Shown here piece by piece: positions 1-9,211 of a DNA stretch of 64,000 nucleotides; positions within the stretch are counted from its first letter, which is position 1, and the number at the start of each line of letters is the position of its first letter. A model generated the notes under the pieces. The model worked only from the letters and a program-made list of their open reading frames with translations. It was not told the DNA's origin and ran no database searches. The stretch is taken from positions 62,001-126,000 of the forward strand of contig NZ_JQMR01000001.1 in the NCBI RefSeq assembly GCF_000744825.1, read 5' to 3'. The stretch is from Carnobacterium mobile DSM 4848. GTDB lineage: Bacteria; Bacillota; Bacilli; Lactobacillales; Carnobacteriaceae. Both the position numbers and the translations under genes were made by a program.

Positions 1-204
1 ACTTACAGTGATTTTGATAAGCAAAGACTTTTGGTTATTCCTGGAATTACAGGTTTATGGCAAGTCAGTGGAAGAAATTCATTAACATTCCAAGAAATGG
101 TCGCTTTAGATTTAAAATATATTCAGTTAAGATCTATAAGACTAGATTTTAAATTACTTTTTAGAACTATTAAAGAAGTTATTAGCCATCAAAACGCTTA
201 CTAA
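1..204 (+). CDS. Initiating sugar transferase, C-terminal part (truncated by window edge)
   Basis: Reading from base 1 gives 67 codons that end in TAA at 202-204. The peptide contains PGITGLWQVSGRN followed by LDLKYI, the conserved end of bacterial polyprenyl-phosphate hexose-1-phosphate transferases (CpsE/WcaJ family, PF02397). These membrane enzymes load the first sugar phosphate onto undecaprenyl phosphate and so start capsule or exopolysaccharide repeat units. The N-terminal membrane segments lie outside the window. Its position just ahead of a run of glycosyltransferase genes fits. The natural substrate cannot be told from this fragment. Confidence 0.9.
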   Translation, partial: TYSDFDKQRLLVIPGITGLWQVSGRNSLTFQEMVALDLKYIQLRSIRLDFKLLFRTIKEVISHQNAY

Positions 205-654
205 TATTTTTATGAAATAAGATTGTTACATATCATTAATTAAAAGAATATAAGTATTTTGAGGACAATATGAATAGAAATTGCATTATTAATTATCAAA
301 AGATTACTTAGTAAAGAAACATGATTTATGGCAATATAGAATAAATTGAAGTTGTTGATTAAATATGAGTCACTTTAATTTCCTTTCTACTTGTGATTAT
401 ACATTCCTCTCTATAGCAGAAATAGAGAATATAATAAAGCAGAATTTTTTTCAAATGTTCCTTTCCAATTTCTCAATTTGATAAAAATTTGGATACAATT
501 GATTCAAACTTTTTATCCTATTTATTAATATTGGGGATTTTATAATCAAGATTAAAGTTTTATATTATGGAAAAAGTCATAGCAGAGTATTGAGATTTGT
601 ATTTTTAAAGTAGCAAATCATAGAAGAGAATCAGTTTAATTTGGAGGCGTAGTT
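205..654. other. AT-rich intergenic gap in the polysaccharide cluster
   Basis: This 450-base gap has no ORF of useful length on either strand. A GAGGACAAT-ATG start at about 264-272 reads only 13 codons before a stop, so it may be the decayed start of a lost gene. The only clear signal is the GGAGGCG ribosome binding site just before the TTG start at 655. Confidence 0.6.
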
Positions 655-1590
655 TTGAAAGTATTTTTAAAAAAGCACTTTAGTATATTATTTAGGATTC
701 GGAATGGTATAATAAGCAGAAAATCTTATTTATATTTAAAGAATTTAACACCTAACAAATATAAGTTGAATATAGAAGAAGAATATAAAAAGAAAACGGG
801 CTTTGATTTAAATCTTGATAATCCTAAAACTTATACGGAAAAAATGCAATGGGCAAAATTATATGAGAATACTCCACTTAAAACGGAGTTAACAGATAAA
901 CATTTAGTAAGAGAATGGGTAAAGCAAAAAATAGGTTCCGAATATTTAATACCAATATATGGTGTTTGGGAAAAATTTGAAGACATTGAATTTGATAAAT
1001 TACCTAATTCATTTGTTTTAAAAGCCAATCATGCTTCAGGATGGAATATAGTAGTAAAAAATAAAGTGAATTTTGAATATAACCTTGCGAAAAAAAAATT
1101 CAATAAATGGATTAAAAAAAATTATGCTTATATATATGGATTACAACTACATTATAAAAATATAAAACCTCTTATTGTTTGCGAAAAGTATATAGAAGAT
1201 AGTAACGGTGAGTTAGTAGATTATAAATTTATGTGTTTTGATGGAAAAGTATATTATTGCTGGGTTGACGTTGGTAGATTTGAAGATCACAGGCGTAACG
1301 TATATAATACTCAATGGGAATTGCAGCCCTGGATTCAACACAATTATAAAAATACAGATTATACCATTGAAAAACCAAAGAATTTTGAAAAAATGCTTGA
1401 AATAGCTGAAAAATTATGTCAAAATTTCTCACACGTTCGTGTTGATTTATACAATGTTGATGACAAAATTTACTTTGGAGAAATGACTTTTACTAATGGT
1501 TCAGGTTATGAATTAATATATCCTAATAAATATAATTATATGTTAGGCAATTTATGGAAATTACCTTTAAAGCACAGCAGAAACGAATAA
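655..1590 (+). CDS. TupA-like ATP-grasp protein of the polysaccharide cluster
   Basis: This 311-residue cytoplasmic protein resembles the TupA-like ATP-grasp family (PF14305) common in capsule and teichuronic acid clusters. Visible signatures are the early KTYTEKMQWAKLY block (about residues 59-71), FVLKANHASGWN (about 122-133), VCEKYIED (about 176-183), DYKFMCFDGK (about 189-198) and the acidic ATP-grasp-like end HVRVDLY...IYFGEMTFTNGSG (about 261-285). Family members are thought to join an amino acid or similar group to a sugar, or to act as glycosyltransferases; no activity can be assigned from sequence. The start is TTG, chosen because GGAGGCG lies 6 bases upstream and no earlier in-frame start fits. 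It begins the run of modifying genes after the initiating transferase. Confidence 0.8.
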   Translation: MKVFLKKHFSILFRIRNGIISRKSYLYLKNLTPNKYKLNIEEEYKKKTGFDLNLDNPKTYTEKMQWAKLYENTPLKTELTDKHLVREWVKQKIGSEYLIPIYGVWEKFEDIEFDKLPNSFVLKANHASGWNIVVKNKVNFEYNLAKKKFNKWIKKNYAYIYGLQLHYKNIKPLIVCEKYIEDSNGELVDYKFMCFDGKVYYCWVDVGRFEDHRRNVYNTQWELQPWIQHNYKNTDYTIEKPKNFEKMLEIAEKLCQNFSHVRVDLYNVDDKIYFGEMTFTNGSGYELIYPNKYNYMLGNLWKLPLKHSRNE

Positions 1591-1618
1591 AAAAATATAT
1601 AAATAGGGAGGAATTACT

Positions 1619-2368
1619 ATGATTCCTAAAAAAATTCACTATTGTTGGTTTGGTGGTGGTGAACCAACTGAAAGCGTGCTTAAATGTATAGAAAGTTGGA
1701 AAAAAGTTTGTCCAGAATATGAAATAATTCAATGGAATGAAACAAATTATAATATTGATCAAAATGAATATATAAAACAAGCATATAATAGTAAAAAATG
1801 GGCTTTTGTAAGTGATTATGCACGTCTAGATATATTATATAATCACGGTGGTATATATCTGGATACAGATGTTGAATTAATAAAAAATTTGGACCCATTA
1901 CTTAAAAACAAAGCTTTTGTTGGAAAAGAAGGTGTTGATAGCATATCTACAGGGCTTGGGGTAGGATCAGAAAAAGGGCTACCAATAGTTAAAGATTTAA
2001 GAGATATATACGATAAAATGGAATTTTTTGTCAATGGTAAGCCAAATGAGGTTACTTGTGTAGAAATAACCACAAAATATTTACAAGAACATGGTTATCA
2101 AAATAATGATGAGTTTCAAAACATTAAAGAATTATCAATATATCCTATTGACTATTTTTGTCCGTTAAAACCAGGAAGTATGAAATTAAATATAACCAAA
2201 AATACTTATTCAATCCATTGGTTTGAGGGAAGTTGGAAAAATTCAAATAAAATTCTAAGAAAATTTGAATTTTATTTGATACCATTAAAAAAAATAAGCA
2301 AAAAAACTATTAATAAATTATTTGGGGAAGACAGCTACGAAAAACTTAAGTTGAAAATAAAAAACTAA
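1619..2368 (+). CDS. GT32-type capsular glycosyltransferase
   Basis: The 249-residue protein begins IPKKIHYCWFGGGE and carries WAFVSDYARLDILYNHGGIYLDTDVE (about residues 62-87, given here as its adjoining motifs). The DTD (DXD) motif binds the metal and sugar nucleotide. This is the Gly_transf_sug/GT32 pattern (Och1-like, PF04488) seen in many capsule loci, so the protein likely adds one hexose to the lipid-linked repeat unit at the inner membrane face. A strong AGGGAGGAATT site precedes the ATG. The gene follows the ATP-grasp gene by 28 bases, which suggests one transcript. The sugar and linkage are unknown. Confidence 0.85.
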   Translation: MIPKKIHYCWFGGGEPTESVLKCIESWKKVCPEYEIIQWNETNYNIDQNEYIKQAYNSKKWAFVSDYARLDILYNHGGIYLDTDVELIKNLDPLLKNKAFVGKEGVDSISTGLGVGSEKGLPIVKDLRDIYDKMEFFVNGKPNEVTCVEITTKYLQEHGYQNNDEFQNIKELSIYPIDYFCPLKPGSMKLNITKNTYSIHWFEGSWKNSNKILRKFEFYLIPLKKISKKTINKLFGEDSYEKLKLKIKN

Positions 2369-2383
2369 GAATAGGATTTTAGA

Positions 2384-3385
2384 ATGTCAGAATTAGTATC
2401 AGTAATTATACCTATCTATAATAGTCAAAAGAAAATAAAGAAAACGATCCAAAGTATAGTTGATCAAACATACGAAAATCTTCAAATTTTACTAATAGAT
2501 GATGGTTCTACAGATCAAAGCCTTTCAATTTGTCGTGGTTTCGAGAATATTGATGAAAGAATCGATATATATACTGGCGAGAATTTAGGTGTTTCACATG
2601 CTCGTAATACAGGACTAAAGGCTAGTAAGGGTAAATATATTTATTTTATTGATTCCGATGATTATATAGAAAATAATACAATAGAAACTTTAGTTACAAA
2701 CATTGAGAAATATGAAGCAGATATTTCTATTATTGGTTACAGTATGTATTGGGATAATGGTAAAGTGCAAAAAATGTCGAACCCTGATACATTAAAAATT
2801 TTAGGATATGAGGATGCAATAAAAGAATGGTTTTCAAGTAGGTTATTTAAAGGATTTATGTGGGATAAAATGTTTCGTTCGGAATTATTCAAAGATATTT
2901 TTTTCCCCGAAAGTTTAAGTTATATGGAAGATGTTTACATAGGCAATAAATTATTTTTAAAAAGCCAACGAGTAGTATATAATGGTGAAAATTTATATAT
3001 GTATTATCAAAGTAATCAGAATATTACTAATGGAGCTTTTAAAAAAGAATATTTAGAGGGATTGGAAAGTATTAAGTTTATGGTAGATTTTTCAATAAAT
3101 AATGGATGTAAATATGATGAAGCGGCTTATTCACGACTGATTCAAACCTCATATGATTTTATTGAAAAAATATATAATAGTAAACTAGAAGAAGAATATA
3201 AAGCTGAAATCAAAGAATTGTTAGATAATATTAAAAATCACCAAAATTATATTTTTTCTCAATATATTAAGAAAATAAATAGTTTTTTTATATTCCTTTT
3301 AGCAAAAGGAATTAGTCCAAAACTAGTAACTAGAATAAGAAGTGGATTGCTAAATATAAAAAGAAGAGTACTACCTGAAAAATAA
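2384..3385 (+). CDS. GT2 family glycosyltransferase
   Basis: This is a 333-residue GT-A fold protein. It opens with VSVIIPIYNSQKKI, then LLIDDGSTDQS (about 36-46), GVSHARNTGLKAS (about 72-84) and the metal-binding FIDSDDYIE (about 91-99), the standard GT2 (PF00535) order. The C-terminal half has the WDKMFR and FPESLSYMEDV elements of polymerizing or capsule GT2 enzymes. It sits 15 bases after the GT32 gene. It should add one sugar from a nucleotide donor to the growing repeat unit; the sugar cannot be named. Confidence 0.9.
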   Translation: MSELVSVIIPIYNSQKKIKKTIQSIVDQTYENLQILLIDDGSTDQSLSICRGFENIDERIDIYTGENLGVSHARNTGLKASKGKYIYFIDSDDYIENNTIETLVTNIEKYEADISIIGYSMYWDNGKVQKMSNPDTLKILGYEDAIKEWFSSRLFKGFMWDKMFRSELFKDIFFPESLSYMEDVYIGNKLFLKSQRVVYNGENLYMYYQSNQNITNGAFKKEYLEGLESIKFMVDFSINNGCKYDEAAYSRLIQTSYDFIEKIYNSKLEEEYKAEIKELLDNIKNHQNYIFSQYIKKINSFFIFLLAKGISPKLVTRIRSGLLNIKRRVLPEK

Positions 3386-3561
3386 ATATTTAAGCTTTGG
3401 AAAAACAAAACAACTACTGATTAACATATTAAAATTAATTTGGTTTAGTGTTAGAGAAATATTTAAATAGTTCATTTTCGCGCACATGTTTAAAAAATAT
3501 TTTCTCTCAAAACTCATAAAGTTAATAGAGAAATATATTTTTAGGAGTAGGAGAGTAAATT

Positions 3562-5013
3562 TTGAAAGAAAAATCACTGGTAAAAAACGTTATATTCAAT
3601 TCTATTTATACAGGTCTTAATATACTTTTCCCGCTTATAACTGCACCCTATGTTTCAAGGGTTTTAGGAGCATCTAATTTAGGCCTAGTAAATTTTGCTG
3701 CATCGTTTGTAAATTGGTTTGTCATAATTGCTGCATTTGGTACAGCAACATATGGTGTTAGAGAGATTGCAAAGAATAAAAATGATCAAAGCGCTTTAAA
3801 TAAGGTGTTTTCAGAAATTATGATTATTAATACCATAATGTCTTTACTAATGTTTTTTATTTATATAGTTATTATTCTCTATATGACTCGATTCCAAAGT
3901 GATTTGACTTTATATGGTATTATGTCTTTAACATTATTATTAAATATGTTTTCTATTGATTGGTTTTATCAAGGTCTAGAAGAATATGGATATATTACAA
4001 TTAGAAACGTTATGTTTAAAGTTATATCTATTATTTCTATATTTATTTTTATAAGAAATAGTCAGGATTATACAATTTATGGACTTATAAGTATTTTAGC
4101 TACTAGCTTAAGTGGAATTTTAAACGTTATTTATAGTAGAAAATTTGTTAAATTCAGTTTTAAGAATGTAGCTTTACTAAAGCACATCCCCAGATTATCA
4201 ATATTTTTTAGTCTTACATTAATCGTAAGTTTATATACTAATTTAGACCAAACATTGTTGGGACTATTATCAACGAGTGCTGCTGTTGCATATATGAATA
4301 GGAGTAAAACTATCACTGCAGCAGCCAAAGCACTAGCTACTTCTATAAGTAATGTTACACTTCCAAGAGCTTCTTATTATATGAATACTGATAAGAAAAA
4401 ATTTGCTGATCTTATTAACGTTGTGCCTAATTTTATTTTGTGGATAACGATACCTTTAACTATAGGAATTATGTTCCTTTCTTCTAATATTATGTATATT
4501 TTAGGAGGCAACCAATTTATAGGAGCGACTAGTCTTTTACAAATTATTTCTCCAATAATTATACTAGGACCATTATCATCTTTTTTACAAAACCAATTTT
4601 TAGTACCAACCGGAAATGAACGTTATGGATTAGTAGCAGCAATTTTAACTAGTATACTAAGTGTGCTTTTAAATATTGTTTTAATACCACGATATAGTTT
4701 TAATGGCGCTGCCGTTACATCAGTAGTATCAGAATTATTTGCAGTATTAAGTAGAATATTTATTATTAAAGAGCTTATCCAATATAAAGATATTAATATA
4801 GTAAATAAAAACTTTTATAAATATTGTTTTTCTGCATTAGTAATGGGTTTAATTATTTTTCTAATAAAAAGTATAATAATTAATCCATTTGTAGAGCTCC
4901 TATTATCTGCTTTATTTGGGGCTTCAGTTTATTTTATTATGTTATTTTTATTAAAAGAAGAAGTGACATTTTTATTAGTGGGTAAACTGAAAGAAAAAGT
5001 GAAGTTTTTGTAG
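3562..5013 (+). CDS. Wzx-type polysaccharide flippase
   Basis: A 483-residue integral membrane protein with about 12-14 hydrophobic segments. The N-terminus contains NVIFNSIYTGLNILFPLITAPYVSRVLG, shown here in part, the classic start of the MOP-superfamily polysaccharide transporter group (PF01943). It would flip undecaprenyl-linked repeat units to the outside of the membrane for Wzy. The start is TTG at 3562, backed by AGGAGTAGGAGAG upstream. The gap before it (3386-3561) has no gene. Only one flippase is present in the window, as expected for a Wzx/Wzy-dependent system. Confidence 0.9.
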   Translation: MKEKSLVKNVIFNSIYTGLNILFPLITAPYVSRVLGASNLGLVNFAASFVNWFVIIAAFGTATYGVREIAKNKNDQSALNKVFSEIMIINTIMSLLMFFIYIVIILYMTRFQSDLTLYGIMSLTLLLNMFSIDWFYQGLEEYGYITIRNVMFKVISIISIFIFIRNSQDYTIYGLISILATSLSGILNVIYSRKFVKFSFKNVALLKHIPRLSIFFSLTLIVSLYTNLDQTLLGLLSTSAAVAYMNRSKTITAAAKALATSISNVTLPRASYYMNTDKKKFADLINVVPNFILWITIPLTIGIMFLSSNIMYILGGNQFIGATSLLQIISPIIILGPLSSFLQNQFLVPTGNERYGLVAAILTSILSVLLNIVLIPRYSFNGAAVTSVVSELFAVLSRIFIIKELIQYKDINIVNKNFYKYCFSALVMGLIIFLIKSIIINPFVELLLSALFGASVYFIMLFLLKEEVTFLLVGKLKEKVKFL

Positions 5014-5059
5014 CTCATGGCTGATCTTATCTTATATTATATTTTAAGAGGAGAAAAAT

Positions 5060-6043
5060 ATGTATAAAATCTCAATAATCATACCTCATTATAATTCAAT
5101 ATTTTCTTTGAAATATCTGCTCAGTACTATTCCTGAGATACCAGAAATTCAAATTATTATTGTTGATGATAGAAGCACATTTGATAACGAAAGTTATGAT
5201 AAATTAGCAAAAACTATAAAAAGAAAAAACATACTTTTTCTTAGAAATACTAGTGAAAACAAAGGAGCAGGCGCTTGTAGAAATATAGGTCTTAATTATG
5301 CTAAAGGAGAATGGATTTTATTTGCTGATTCAGATGATTACTTTATTGAAAAATTTTACAACACAATTTCGAATTACCTTGAATCTGAGAATGATGTAAT
5401 ATTTTTTACTCCTACTAGCATCGAAATAGAATCTGGTAAAGTATCAACACGTCATTTAGCTTATGAAACTTTAATCGATAATTATATTTCATTTCCTAAC
5501 TATAAGAACAGCCTTGATCTTAAATTTAAATTTTTTGCACCCTGGTCAAAATTAATAAAAAGAAAATTAATTGAAACGCATCATATAAAATTTGATGAAG
5601 TAATAGCTTCAAATGATGTTTTATTTTCAACTAAAGTAGGATACTATATGAAAAAATATGAAGTAACCCATAAAAAAATTTATTGTATAACTAGAAAAAA
5701 AGGGAGCCTAACTACACAAGTTTCTTTAGATGTTTATAACTCACGCCTACAAGCTTTTATTAGACAATCTAATTTTTTGAAAGAAGGATTACCTAAAGAT
5801 AGTTATGACAGTCTTGAATTAATTGGACGTTCTATGCTATTAAATGGTTTTTATTATAAAATAGGTTATGTCAATATATTAAAGACTTTTGTATTGATGC
5901 AGAAAAATAATATCAAAATTTTCGATTGGAAATTATTAAATCCTTATTTTATATTAAAAAAATTATCTTTCTATAAGAAACAATTTAATAAAGATAAAAA
6001 ATTTTTGGCGAATAAAAATGATCATATTGATATTCAATACTAA
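5060..6043 (+). CDS. GT2 family glycosyltransferase
   Basis: A 327-residue GT2-type enzyme: ISIIIPHYNS at the N-terminus, IIVDDRSTFDN (about 33-43), NKGAGACRNIGLNYA (about 67-81) and FADSDDYF (about 91-98) holding the DXD-like acidic triplet. The rest, with WSKLIKR and the pairing FDEVIASNDVLFS, matches capsule GT2 proteins that choose acceptor in the C-terminal half. It has its own AAGAGGAGA site and follows the flippase by 46 bases. Role by family: transfer of a sugar to the lipid-linked repeat. Donor and linkage unknown. Confidence 0.87.
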   Translation: MYKISIIIPHYNSIFSLKYLLSTIPEIPEIQIIIVDDRSTFDNESYDKLAKTIKRKNILFLRNTSENKGAGACRNIGLNYAKGEWILFADSDDYFIEKFYNTISNYLESENDVIFFTPTSIEIESGKVSTRHLAYETLIDNYISFPNYKNSLDLKFKFFAPWSKLIKRKLIETHHIKFDEVIASNDVLFSTKVGYYMKKYEVTHKKIYCITRKKGSLTTQVSLDVYNSRLQAFIRQSNFLKEGLPKDSYDSLELIGRSMLLNGFYYKIGYVNILKTFVLMQKNNIKIFDWKLLNPYFILKKLSFYKKQFNKDKKFLANKNDHIDIQY

Positions 6044-6088
6044 GAAAGATAAAGAGATTAAATATTCAATTAGGAGATATATATAATT

Positions 6089-6568
6089 ATGAGCAAAAAG
6101 CTAAATAGTAACAAAAATATAAAGGTTTGTTTAGTAGGCTCAAGTGGTGGACATCTGACACATCTATATATGCTGAAGCCTTTCTGGGAAAATAAAAATA
6201 GATTTTGGGTAACCTTTGATAAAGAGGATGCTAAAAGCCTTTTAGAAGGAGAAAAAGTTTATAATTGTTATTATCCTACGAATAGAAACGTTAAAAATTT
6301 AATAAAAAACACCTTTTTAGCTGTAAATGTATTATTAAAAGAAAGACCAGATTTTATTATTTCTTCTGGAGCGGCTGTAGCTGTTCCGTTTTTTTATCTT
6401 GCAAAGTTAATGAGAAAAAAATTGATTTATATAGAAGTATATGATCGTATAGACAAACCAACTTTAACGGGTAAATTAGTATATCCTATTACTGATATAT
6501 TTATTGTTCAGTGGGAAGAAATGTTAGAAGTTTATCCTAAAGCAACTAATTTAGGAAGTATTTTTTAA
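6089..6568 (+). CDS. PssD/Cps14F-like glycosyltransferase enhancer (Alg14-like half)
   Basis: The 159-residue protein has KVCLVGSSGGHLTHLYML at its start and PDFIISSGAAVAVPFFYLA in the middle, with IEVYDRIDKPTLTGKL and FIVQWEEM later (each quoted separately). This is the Alg14-like half of a split GT-B enzyme (PF08660), as in streptococcal Cps14F or PssD, which anchors and activates the catalytic partner. That partner is the next gene, 19 bases downstream. Together they usually form a beta-1,4-galactosyl or glucosyl transferase acting on the second sugar. Specificity is inferred from family only. Confidence 0.88.
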   Translation: MSKKLNSNKNIKVCLVGSSGGHLTHLYMLKPFWENKNRFWVTFDKEDAKSLLEGEKVYNCYYPTNRNVKNLIKNTFLAVNVLLKERPDFIISSGAAVAVPFFYLAKLMRKKLIYIEVYDRIDKPTLTGKLVYPITDIFIVQWEEMLEVYPKATNLGSIF

Positions 6569-6587
6569 TTTAAAAGAAGGTGAAAAA

Positions 6588-7091
6588 ATGATATTTATTA
6601 CAGTTGGTACACATGAACAACAATTTAATAGATTAATAAGGTATATAGATGACTTTTCTTTAGAAAATAATATTGAAGAGGAAATAATTATACAAAGCGG
6701 TTATTCTGATTACAATACAAAAAATTGTAAAACTAAAAGACTATTATCTTATAACGAAATGATTACTAATGTTGAAAAAGCTCGAATCATTATCACTCAT
6801 GGAGGTCCATCCAGTATTATGATGCCATTACAAATTGGTAAAGTTCCTATTGTAGTACCGAGGAAATATGAGAACAACGAACATGTAAATAATCATCAAG
6901 TGTCTTTCTTAAAAGCTTTAGAAGAAAGACAAGCGAATGTTATTCCCATTTATGATATTAATGATTTAGGTCAGGCTATCCTAGATTATGATATTATTGT
7001 AGAGAAATTAGAAAAAGGTGTAACAAACAACAACGAAAAGTTTAATAATGACTTATCAAGAATTATAAATAAAATAGTTAACAAAAAGTAG
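6588..7091 (+). CDS. PssE/Cps14G-like glycosyltransferase (Alg13-like catalytic half)
   Basis: A 167-residue partner of the preceding gene. MIFITVGTHEQQFNRLIR opens the protein, and ARIIITHGGPSSIMMPLQIGK with VPRKYENNEHVNNHQ marks the C-terminal GT-B nucleotide-sugar site (PF04101, Alg13/Cps14G group). The HGGPSS element is the expected diphosphate-binding loop. AGAAGGTG precedes the ATG. The pair order (activator then catalytic subunit) is the same as in pneumococcal type 14 capsule loci. It probably adds the second sugar of the repeat unit. Confidence 0.88.
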   Translation: MIFITVGTHEQQFNRLIRYIDDFSLENNIEEEIIIQSGYSDYNTKNCKTKRLLSYNEMITNVEKARIIITHGGPSSIMMPLQIGKVPIVVPRKYENNEHVNNHQVSFLKALEERQANVIPIYDINDLGQAILDYDIIVEKLEKGVTNNNEKFNNDLSRIINKIVNKK

Positions 7092-7099
7092 GTGAAAAA

Positions 7100-8239
7100 T
7101 TGAATTTCAAAAAAGTAATTAATTTAGATTTTAAAACATTTGATTTAGCAATTATTTTAGTTTTGATTTTTAGCAATTTAGTTTTTCTTGAAGATAGTGT
7201 TAATAATATGTTGTTAGCAGCAGTCATTTTATTACTTGGTTTTTTTCGTTTTTTTAAACCAGGGATAAACTTTAATAAAGTTTTTCTACTTATAATTTCT
7301 TTAAGTAGTTTTATTACAGTAGTAACATGGCAACCAAACAAAATATCATTAATTGTATTATTGTTTTTATATTTAATTGCTAAATCAAATCCTAAGTTAA
7401 TTAATATTGATTTATACATCAATCTTTCGATAATAATCTTTTTATTAATAACTTCTTTTTATTTTTTATTTGGATTAAATATTGATTATGATACAACAAT
7501 ATGGAGACCGTTAGAAGGAAAGTCTTATCCAAGGATGAGTCTAGGATATTATCATTCTAACCAAGCTATGCTCAAGTGGTTAATTTTAGTTATGGCTTTA
7601 TTTTCTAAGGGGCTAAGTAAAAGTAATATGACTAAGATTATACCAATTCTAGTAATTACATACTTACTTTACTCAGTGACGGTGTCCCGTACATCTACCC
7701 TTATTGTTTTTATGATATGTTCATTATTTTATATTTTTAAAAATAAATTACATATAACTTTAACAAAAAAAATGGTTAATATTTTAGCATTATTACCACT
7801 GTTCTTTACAGTTATATCTTTGTTGATGGTTAGATTAACTGAAATTACTTGGATTAATAATTTATTATCAGGTAGGCTCGTTATCTATAGTAATGCTTTA
7901 CAGACCTATGGTATTACTTTATTGGGAAGCTCAGAAATTGAAAAATTGATGTTCGATAATGCTTTTCTTCATATGTTGCTTGGAAAGGGAATCATTTTTA
8001 GTGTTATTTATTTTTTCCTTTTTTACAAGGTTGTTAAAGGAGCTGAGTACATTACTTTTAGAGAAGCTCTCATTATTTTAGGTTTTCTTTGTGTAGGGAT
8101 CATGGAAACTATGTTATTGAAATTTGAAATATTGATTCTACTTATCGCTATGTTATATAGAGAGAAGGATGAACTTCTAGTTCCATATAGTACTGGTAAA
8201 AAGAAAAAAATATTTAAGAGAATTACACTTTCGAGGTAA
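7100..8239 (+). CDS. Wzy-like polysaccharide polymerase
   Basis: A 379-residue membrane protein with about 10 hydrophobic segments, beginning with a TTG codon 8 bases after the pssE-like stop and preceded by GTAGGTG. Polymerases of this kind share little sequence; the call rests on topology, on SLGYYHSNQAMLKWL (a large external loop motif typical of Wzy/EpsG-like proteins) and SVTVSRTSTLI, and on the fact that the cluster otherwise lacks a polymerase. It would join flipped repeat units at the outer membrane face. An unrelated multi-span transporter is the main alternative. Confidence 0.75.
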   Translation: MNFKKVINLDFKTFDLAIILVLIFSNLVFLEDSVNNMLLAAVILLLGFFRFFKPGINFNKVFLLIISLSSFITVVTWQPNKISLIVLLFLYLIAKSNPKLINIDLYINLSIIIFLLITSFYFLFGLNIDYDTTIWRPLEGKSYPRMSLGYYHSNQAMLKWLILVMALFSKGLSKSNMTKIIPILVITYLLYSVTVSRTSTLIVFMICSLFYIFKNKLHITLTKKMVNILALLPLFFTVISLLMVRLTEITWINNLLSGRLVIYSNALQTYGITLLGSSEIEKLMFDNAFLHMLLGKGIIFSVIYFFLFYKVVKGAEYITFREALIILGFLCVGIMETMLLKFEILILLIAMLYREKDELLVPYSTGKKKKIFKRITLSR

Positions 8240-8308
8240 TATTTTCTGTTATAGTAAAGTGATTAAAAAAGTGTTTTTGATTTTATTATTATTGAAAGGA
8301 TGATTGTC

Positions 8309-9190
8309 ATGTTTGAAAATTTAAAAAATTTTATTTTTAAAAATATATATAAGATTACTAAACATTCATCTAAAAATCCAAAAATCTATAGTATTGAAGA
8401 AACTATAGATAAAATAATAACAGATAAAGTAGCTGTTAGTAGATATGGTGATGGAGAATTCAAATGGATGGCAAATAGAAATCAACAATCTTTTCAAAAG
8501 AATTCGCCTCAATTAAAAAATAGATTGATCGAGATTATAAAAACTGATGAAAAAAATCATATAGTATGCTTAACAGACGTATTCGGAGATTTGAATCAAT
8601 ATACTGAAGAAGCTAAACTATGGTGGGAAATATTTATGGGGAAATTTAGATATAAATGGATTTCATTTCTAAAGCCAGGCAAGGATTATTACAATACCAA
8701 TATTACTAGACCCTATATGGATTATAAAGACAAAGAAAATATAGGAGAACGTTTTGAATTACTTAAAGGTATTTGGAATGAGAGAAATCTATTGATTATT
8801 GAGGGAGAAAAAACGCGTCTAGGTATAAATAATGATTTATTTGATAATGCTTCTTCAATTAAGCGAATTCTTTGCCCATCAACAAATGCATTTGATAAAT
8901 ATGACGTAATTATTAATTCAATAAAAAGTAGTACAACTAAAAATGATTTAATATTAATTGCATTAGGACCAACAGCGACTATATTAGCATATGACTTATC
9001 TTTAGTTGGACTTCAAGCAATTGATATTGGCCATATAGATATAGAATACGAATGGTATTTAATGAAATCTTTACAAAAAGTTCCTATAAAAGGAAAATAT
9101 GTCAACGAAGCTTCAAATTTACAAGACACAGCAATTGAAGAAAATGATGATCCAAAATATCTAAATTCAATTATTTTACAAATTAAATAA
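8309..9190 (+). CDS. GT-D fold glycosyltransferase (SP_1767/DUF1792 type)
   Basis: About 293 residues. VSRYGDGEFKWM near residue 44 is the hallmark of the GT-D (PF08759, formerly DUF1792) fold, with the metal-binding acidic residue in the YGDGE segment. The middle has WISFLKPGKDYYNTNITRPYMDY, quoted here as its shorter parts GKDYYNTNITRPY and LLIIEGEKTRLG, and the end has IALGPTATILAYDLS and QAIDIGHIDIEYEWYL. Known members glucosylate streptococcal serine-rich adhesins, while others sit in capsule clusters as here. I prefer ATG 8309 to ATG 8300 because GAAAGGA overlaps the earlier one and is correctly spaced for the later one. Confidence 0.85.
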   Translation: MFENLKNFIFKNIYKITKHSSKNPKIYSIEETIDKIITDKVAVSRYGDGEFKWMANRNQQSFQKNSPQLKNRLIEIIKTDEKNHIVCLTDVFGDLNQYTEEAKLWWEIFMGKFRYKWISFLKPGKDYYNTNITRPYMDYKDKENIGERFELLKGIWNERNLLIIEGEKTRLGINNDLFDNASSIKRILCPSTNAFDKYDVIINSIKSSTTKNDLILIALGPTATILAYDLSLVGLQAIDIGHIDIEYEWYLMKSLQKVPIKGKYVNEASNLQDTAIEENDDPKYLNSIILQIK

Positions 9191-9211
9191 AGAATGAGGT
9201 TTGATTATTAT